Positions 61,118 to 64,000 of a DNA stretch of 64,000 nucleotides are shown one piece after another. Made by a program: the position numbers and the translations under genes. Every line of letters starts with the position of its first letter. Position 1 is the stretch's first letter. The stretch lies in contig NZ_CP065047.1 of assembly GCF_015689175.1 (NCBI RefSeq), positions 1,798,001 to 1,862,000 on the forward strand. Reading direction: 5' to 3'. The stretch is from Mycobacterium kubicae. Lineage in GTDB: Bacteria > Actinomycetota > Actinomycetes > Mycobacteriales > Mycobacteriaceae. The notes under the pieces are model-generated. The model made no database searches. It worked only from the letters and a program-made list of their open reading frames with translations, and was not told the DNA's origin.

Positions 61118-61636
61118 TCAGCGCGCCGGCGCCGGGTCGATGGCCACCGCGGTGATGGTGTGGTCGATGACGTCGGACAACGCTTGGATCGGCGTGGGCC
61201 CCGACCCCGCGGGCAGGGTGAGCGCGACATACACCGGCCGGTCCACGGTGTACCAGGTCGATTTCCGTGCTTCGAACCACTGCACCCGGTCGACGACTTG
61301 GATGGGTGAGCCCACCACGAACTCGGCGGGCCGGTCCAGCCCGCAGCGCAGCAGGACCGGTTCACTGTCGGCCTGGGTCCGCCAGGCCGCCGCCCCGTCG
61401 GGCGCGGGTTGGGTGACGGCGGCCCGCTGATAGTCGCCGAGTTGTTGCGGCAGCGCGGCCATCAGCGCCTGACAGGCCGGCGCGTTGGCGTGCGGGGCGG
61501 ACAGCGGCGGGAAGGTCACCGGCTGCTGGGGCGGGCGGCGAGACACCGCGATGAACAGGACGACGCCGATGGCGGTCACCGCGAGGGCCACCGCGGCGAT
61601 GAGCAGGGCGCGGGGCGGCCCGTCGGCGTCGGGCAC
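61118..61636 (-). CDS. DUF3515 membrane-anchored protein (Rv2980-like)
   Basis: A 172-residue protein with one N-terminal helix (ALLIAAVALAVTAIGVVLFIAV, about 11-32) and an exported DUF3515 domain with two cysteines (PACQALMAAL and LLRCGLDRP). A GTG start at 61636 follows GGAGGTGG. DUF3515 genes typically lie between ddl and thiL in actinobacteria, as here. Function unknown. It is convergent with ddlA, 4 bp apart, and divergent from thiL. Confidence 0.85.
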   Translation of the reverse strand: MPDADGPPRALLIAAVALAVTAIGVVLFIAVSRRPPQQPVTFPPLSAPHANAPACQALMAALPQQLGDYQRAAVTQPAPDGAAAWRTQADSEPVLLRCGLDRPAEFVVGSPIQVVDRVQWFEARKSTWYTVDRPVYVALTLPAGSGPTPIQALSDVIDHTITAVAIDPAPAR

Positions 61637-61699
61637 CTGCCACCTCCGATCTCCTACACTCGGCAGGGAATCAACTTACCGCAGCTCGCAGGAGGTGCC

Positions 61700-62656
61700 G
61701 TGGGCGACGACGCCTCTGAAACGCTGCAGCAGGTCGGCGAGTTCGCCGTCATCGACCGGTTGGTGCGTGGTCGCTTGCTTTCGGACGCGGTTGCGGTCGG
61801 ACCCGGCGACGACGCGGCGGTGCTGGTGTCCAGTGACGGTCGCATCGTGGTGTCGACCGACATGCTGGTGCAGGACCGGCACTTTCGGCTGGACTGGTCT
61901 ACCCCGCACGACGTCGGTCGCAAGGCGATCGCCCAGAACGGCGCCGACATCGCCGCGATGGGCGCGCGGACAACGGCATTCGTGGTCGGCTTCGGCGCGC
62001 CCAGCGACACCCCGGTCGCGCAGGTGACCGCGTTGGTGGACGGAATGTGGAGCGAGGCAGGGCGAATCGGGGCCGGCATCGTCGGGGGCGATCTCGTCAG
62101 CTGCCCACAGTGGGTGGTCTCGGTGACGGTACTGGGTGACTTGGGTGGGCGGGCGCCAGTCCTGCGGTCGGGGGCTCGGCCCGGCTCCGTGGTGGCGGTG
62201 ACCGGCCATCTGGGTTGCTCAGCTGCCGGATACGCGTTGTGGCACAGCGGTATTGAGGGTTTCGACGCCTTCCGACGCTGCCATGTGGTGCCCGATCCAC
62301 CCTATGACCAGGGACCGGCGGCCGCGGCAGCCGGAGCCCAGGCGATGATCGACGTCTCCGACGGTCTGATCGCTGATCTGGGGCATGTCGCCGACGCGTC
62401 CGGGGTGGGCATCGAGTTGTCGACCGCCGCACTGGCTGCCGACCATCGACTGCTCGGCGAGGTGGCGGCGGCCGTCGGTGCCGATGCGTGGTCATGGGTG
62501 CTGGGTGGTGGCGAGGACCACGCCTTGGTGGCATGTTTTCCCGGCGCGCCGCCGGACGGGTGGCGGGTGATCGGAGAGGTCGTCGACGGGCCGGCCCGCG
62601 TGCTGGTCGACGGCACTGAGTGGCAAGGTAACCCCGGTTGGCAGTCCTATGCCTAG
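61700..62656 (+). CDS. thiL: Thiamine-monophosphate kinase
   Basis: A 318-residue ThiL. The FAVIDRLVRG lead, VGPGDDAAVLVSSDGRIVVSTDMLVQDRHFRLDW with the metal Asp pair, KAIAQNGADIAAMGARTTAFVVG and QAMIDVSDGLIADLGHVADASGVGIE are the AIRS/PurM-type kinase motifs. It phosphorylates thiamine phosphate to thiamine diphosphate. The frame is open nearly 100 codons upstream, but the GTG at 61700 follows GGAGG (61691-61695). In M. tuberculosis ung follows, but here it does not. Confidence 0.93.
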   Translation: MGDDASETLQQVGEFAVIDRLVRGRLLSDAVAVGPGDDAAVLVSSDGRIVVSTDMLVQDRHFRLDWSTPHDVGRKAIAQNGADIAAMGARTTAFVVGFGAPSDTPVAQVTALVDGMWSEAGRIGAGIVGGDLVSCPQWVVSVTVLGDLGGRAPVLRSGARPGSVVAVTGHLGCSAAGYALWHSGIEGFDAFRRCHVVPDPPYDQGPAAAAAGAQAMIDVSDGLIADLGHVADASGVGIELSTAALAADHRLLGEVAAAVGADAWSWVLGGGEDHALVACFPGAPPDGWRVIGEVVDGPARVLVDGTEWQGNPGWQSYA

Positions 62657-62773
62657 TCACATCAGCCACTGCAGCTGTGTGCGCAAGTATTGCTCTAAAT
62701 GCCCGCCTCACAGCGACAATGCCGAGGATGGCTATCAACGTGATGTCCCGCAACGCGTTTCACGTCGGCGGCA

Positions 62774-63493
62774 CTAACTTGTGCGGGCCAATCTCTGGCG
62801 CTCACGCCGGGCCCACCTCCGCACCTGTGCGGGATTCAGGGGTCCACCATGGCCGACATGGATGACGGTGAGATCGAGTTTCAACACCGCATCCAGGCTG
62901 GCGAGGTTGAGGAGCCTGTCCTGGTGAAACGGTGGGTTGGCGGGCCTGCGTCGAATGGCGCCGAGATAGGAGCCGGCAATCAGGTCAGCAGCGAGGAGTT
63001 CGCCGGCGTCGGTCAACACCGATATCGATCCGGGCGTGTGACCTGGAGTCATGAGGATCTCGGCGTCAACACCGTTGTCCGCCAACGACATCGGCCCATC
63101 GACGACGATGTCCGGTACGAACGGCTCGGTGCGACCGTTCGCCGGAGGCAGCTTGGCGAACACCCAGCCGAACGGCCCGGTTGGTCGCAGCGAACCTGGC
63201 ATGCTCCGGCCGGACGCGTACGCCTCGAGGTCGGCTTCGTGGGCGATGATCGGCGCTGCGAGCGCCTGCTGCAAGTAAGCCGCGGACCCGAGGTGGTCGA
63301 TGTGGCCGTGGGTGATCACGAGGGCCGCTACGTCCGACGCGCCGACGTCACGCTTGGCCAAGGCGGCAAGGATCTGCGGACCGCTGCCCGGCACACCGGT
63401 GTCCACTATCACCGCTTTGCGGCCCAGCAGCAGGAAGGCGTTCACCGTTGCCCTGCCCACCACTGGGATCGTGACCACCTCGGTAGGTGTCAT
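62774..63493 (-). CDS. MBL-fold metallo-hydrolase
   Basis: A 239-residue metallo-beta-lactamase fold. The first zinc site is ITHGHIDHLG (H-x-H-x-D-H). Further ligands include TPGHTPGSIS and the final VGHGGPLNP His. The opening NAFLLLGRKAVIVDTGVPG is typical. Family members hydrolyse glyoxalase-type thioesters, lactones or other esters, and the substrate is unknown. It overlaps the upstream HD-domain gene (ATGA) and lies where ung is found in M. tuberculosis, so it belongs to a replacement module. Confidence 0.85.
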   Translation of the reverse strand: MTPTEVVTIPVVGRATVNAFLLLGRKAVIVDTGVPGSGPQILAALAKRDVGASDVAALVITHGHIDHLGSAAYLQQALAAPIIAHEADLEAYASGRSMPGSLRPTGPFGWVFAKLPPANGRTEPFVPDIVVDGPMSLADNGVDAEILMTPGHTPGSISVLTDAGELLAADLIAGSYLGAIRRRPANPPFHQDRLLNLASLDAVLKLDLTVIHVGHGGPLNPAQVRRWARRERQRLARTS

Positions 63494-64000
63494 GAACCGC
63501 TTCTTCGATCTGCCGCTGCGTGGGATGGTGACGCGACGGGTTCGTCGTTCCAGCCTGAGCTCGCGACGAGGTCGAACCAGTTGGGCGCCGGTGTAGCTGC
63601 CTTCATTAGTTGGTGGAGGTGGCTGGGGAAGGTCAGCGGCGGACCCTTCTGCGGGTTGCGTTCAATCTGGTCGGCGATCACCTCGGCGAGCGCGAACCCA
63701 AGGTTGTCTCGCGGCCATTGAGCGTGTACCCGCTCGGCATATCCGGGTGGGAGCAGGCCCCGGTCGACGCCGATGATGTCAGTCGAGATCCCCATCTGAC
63801 TGACGGCTTGGACCGGACCAAAGCGGTGCGCCAGACCGACACTGGTGTGCAGTGTTATCGCCTGCCACACGATTTCGACGCGGTCCTCATCGACGTCATG
63901 GGTGCGCAAGAACCGAGCGGCGGCGTCAGCGCCGTCGACCTCGAACCGTTGATCACCGTTGCCGTGGTCGGTAACGCCCAGGTCGTGTAGAACGCAGCTC
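63490..64000 (-). CDS. HD-domain phosphohydrolase (5' end beyond window)
   Basis: The frame is open to the right edge, so the N-terminus is missing. The visible 169 residues contain HDLG near the edge, then FEVDGADAAARFLRTHDV and the metal-ligand-like helix IVWQAITLHTSVG, then a DNLGFALAEVIADQIE segment. This is the HD superfamily pattern of small metal-dependent hydrolases in the cyanamide-hydratase-like group. The apparent TTG start at 63909 is internal. It shares an operon with the MBL gene. Substrate unknown. Confidence 0.75.
   Translation of the reverse strand, partial: SCVLHDLGVTDHGNGDQRFEVDGADAAARFLRTHDVDEDRVEIVWQAITLHTSVGLAHRFGPVQAVSQMGISTDIIGVDRGLLPPGYAERVHAQWPRDNLGFALAEVIADQIERNPQKGPPLTFPSHLHQLMKAATPAPNWFDLVASSGWNDEPVASPSHAAADRRSGS

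Overview
The window is GC-rich chromosomal DNA from a mycobacterium. The evidence is the gene content and order (etfBA, iscS-mnmA, ligA, gatCA-pfkA-gatB, ilvBNC, serA-leuB, gltX, leuCD, hupB, mutT1-ppk1-fbiD, gpsA-ddlA-thiL), frequent GTG starts with GTGA/ATGA stop-start overlaps, an MmpS/MmpL pair, PknH-sensor-type and LppZ-type lipoproteins, and a lysine-rich HupB tail. The order follows the M. tuberculosis Rv3032-Rv2977 segment (Rv numbers are recalled from family knowledge, not searched). It is not the tuberculosis complex: IS1081, PPE and ESX genes known there are missing, and extra modules are present. These extras are an FeS photolyase, a MoxR/VWA cluster, a TetR-MmpS-MmpL unit, an ArsR-SRPBCC pair, two EspI-like ATPases and an HD/MBL pair.

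Layout. 1-5.5 kb: the end of an SDR gene, an SRPBCC-epimerase fusion, then the leftward methylglucose lipopolysaccharide/glycogen-type cluster (methyltransferase, GH57 enzyme, glucosyltransferase). 5.7-11.9 kb: etfBA, an SRPBCC protein, a (6-4)-type FeS photolyase, and an OlsB-like/PlsC-like acyltransferase pair. 11.9-19 kb: iscS-mnmA (sulfur relay to tRNA), an LpqA-type lipoprotein, a methionine-synthase-like protein, a self-contained ArsR/SRPBCC unit with twin operators, and ligA. 19-29.2 kb: TetR, MmpS-MmpL, an ACT-domain protein, and a six-gene MoxR-DUF58-VWA operon. 29.2-36.4 kb: gatC-gatA, pfkA, tandem MinD/EspI-like ATPases, and gatB behind a 33-bp direct repeat.

36.4-48.6 kb: lppZ, a small Gly/Pro-rich remnant, doxX, cfp6, the ilvBNC operon with a leader-peptide attenuator, wrbA, serA-leuB, an MFS transporter whose end overlaps leuB, and an FAH-family hydrolase. 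48.6-54.8 kb: gltX, tRNA-Gln and tRNA-Glu, a split-barrel flavin/F420 protein, an IclR regulator divergent from leuCD, and hupB. 54.8-64 kb: mutT1, ppk1, fbiD, gpsA, ddlA, a DUF3515 protein, thiL, and a leftward HD-hydrolase/MBL operon that runs off the end.

Most of the window is core metabolism: branched-chain amino acid synthesis (ilvBNC, leuB, leuCD), tRNA charging and modification (gatCAB, gltX, iscS, mnmA, two tRNAs), and cell-wall or lipid precursors (ddlA, gpsA). The most unusual items are the tandem EspI-like ATPases with the adjoining repeat, the MoxR island, the ilvB leader predicted to be leaderless, and three palindromic operators placed exactly on predicted promoters or a ribosome binding site. 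No transposase, integrase, CRISPR array or replication origin was seen.
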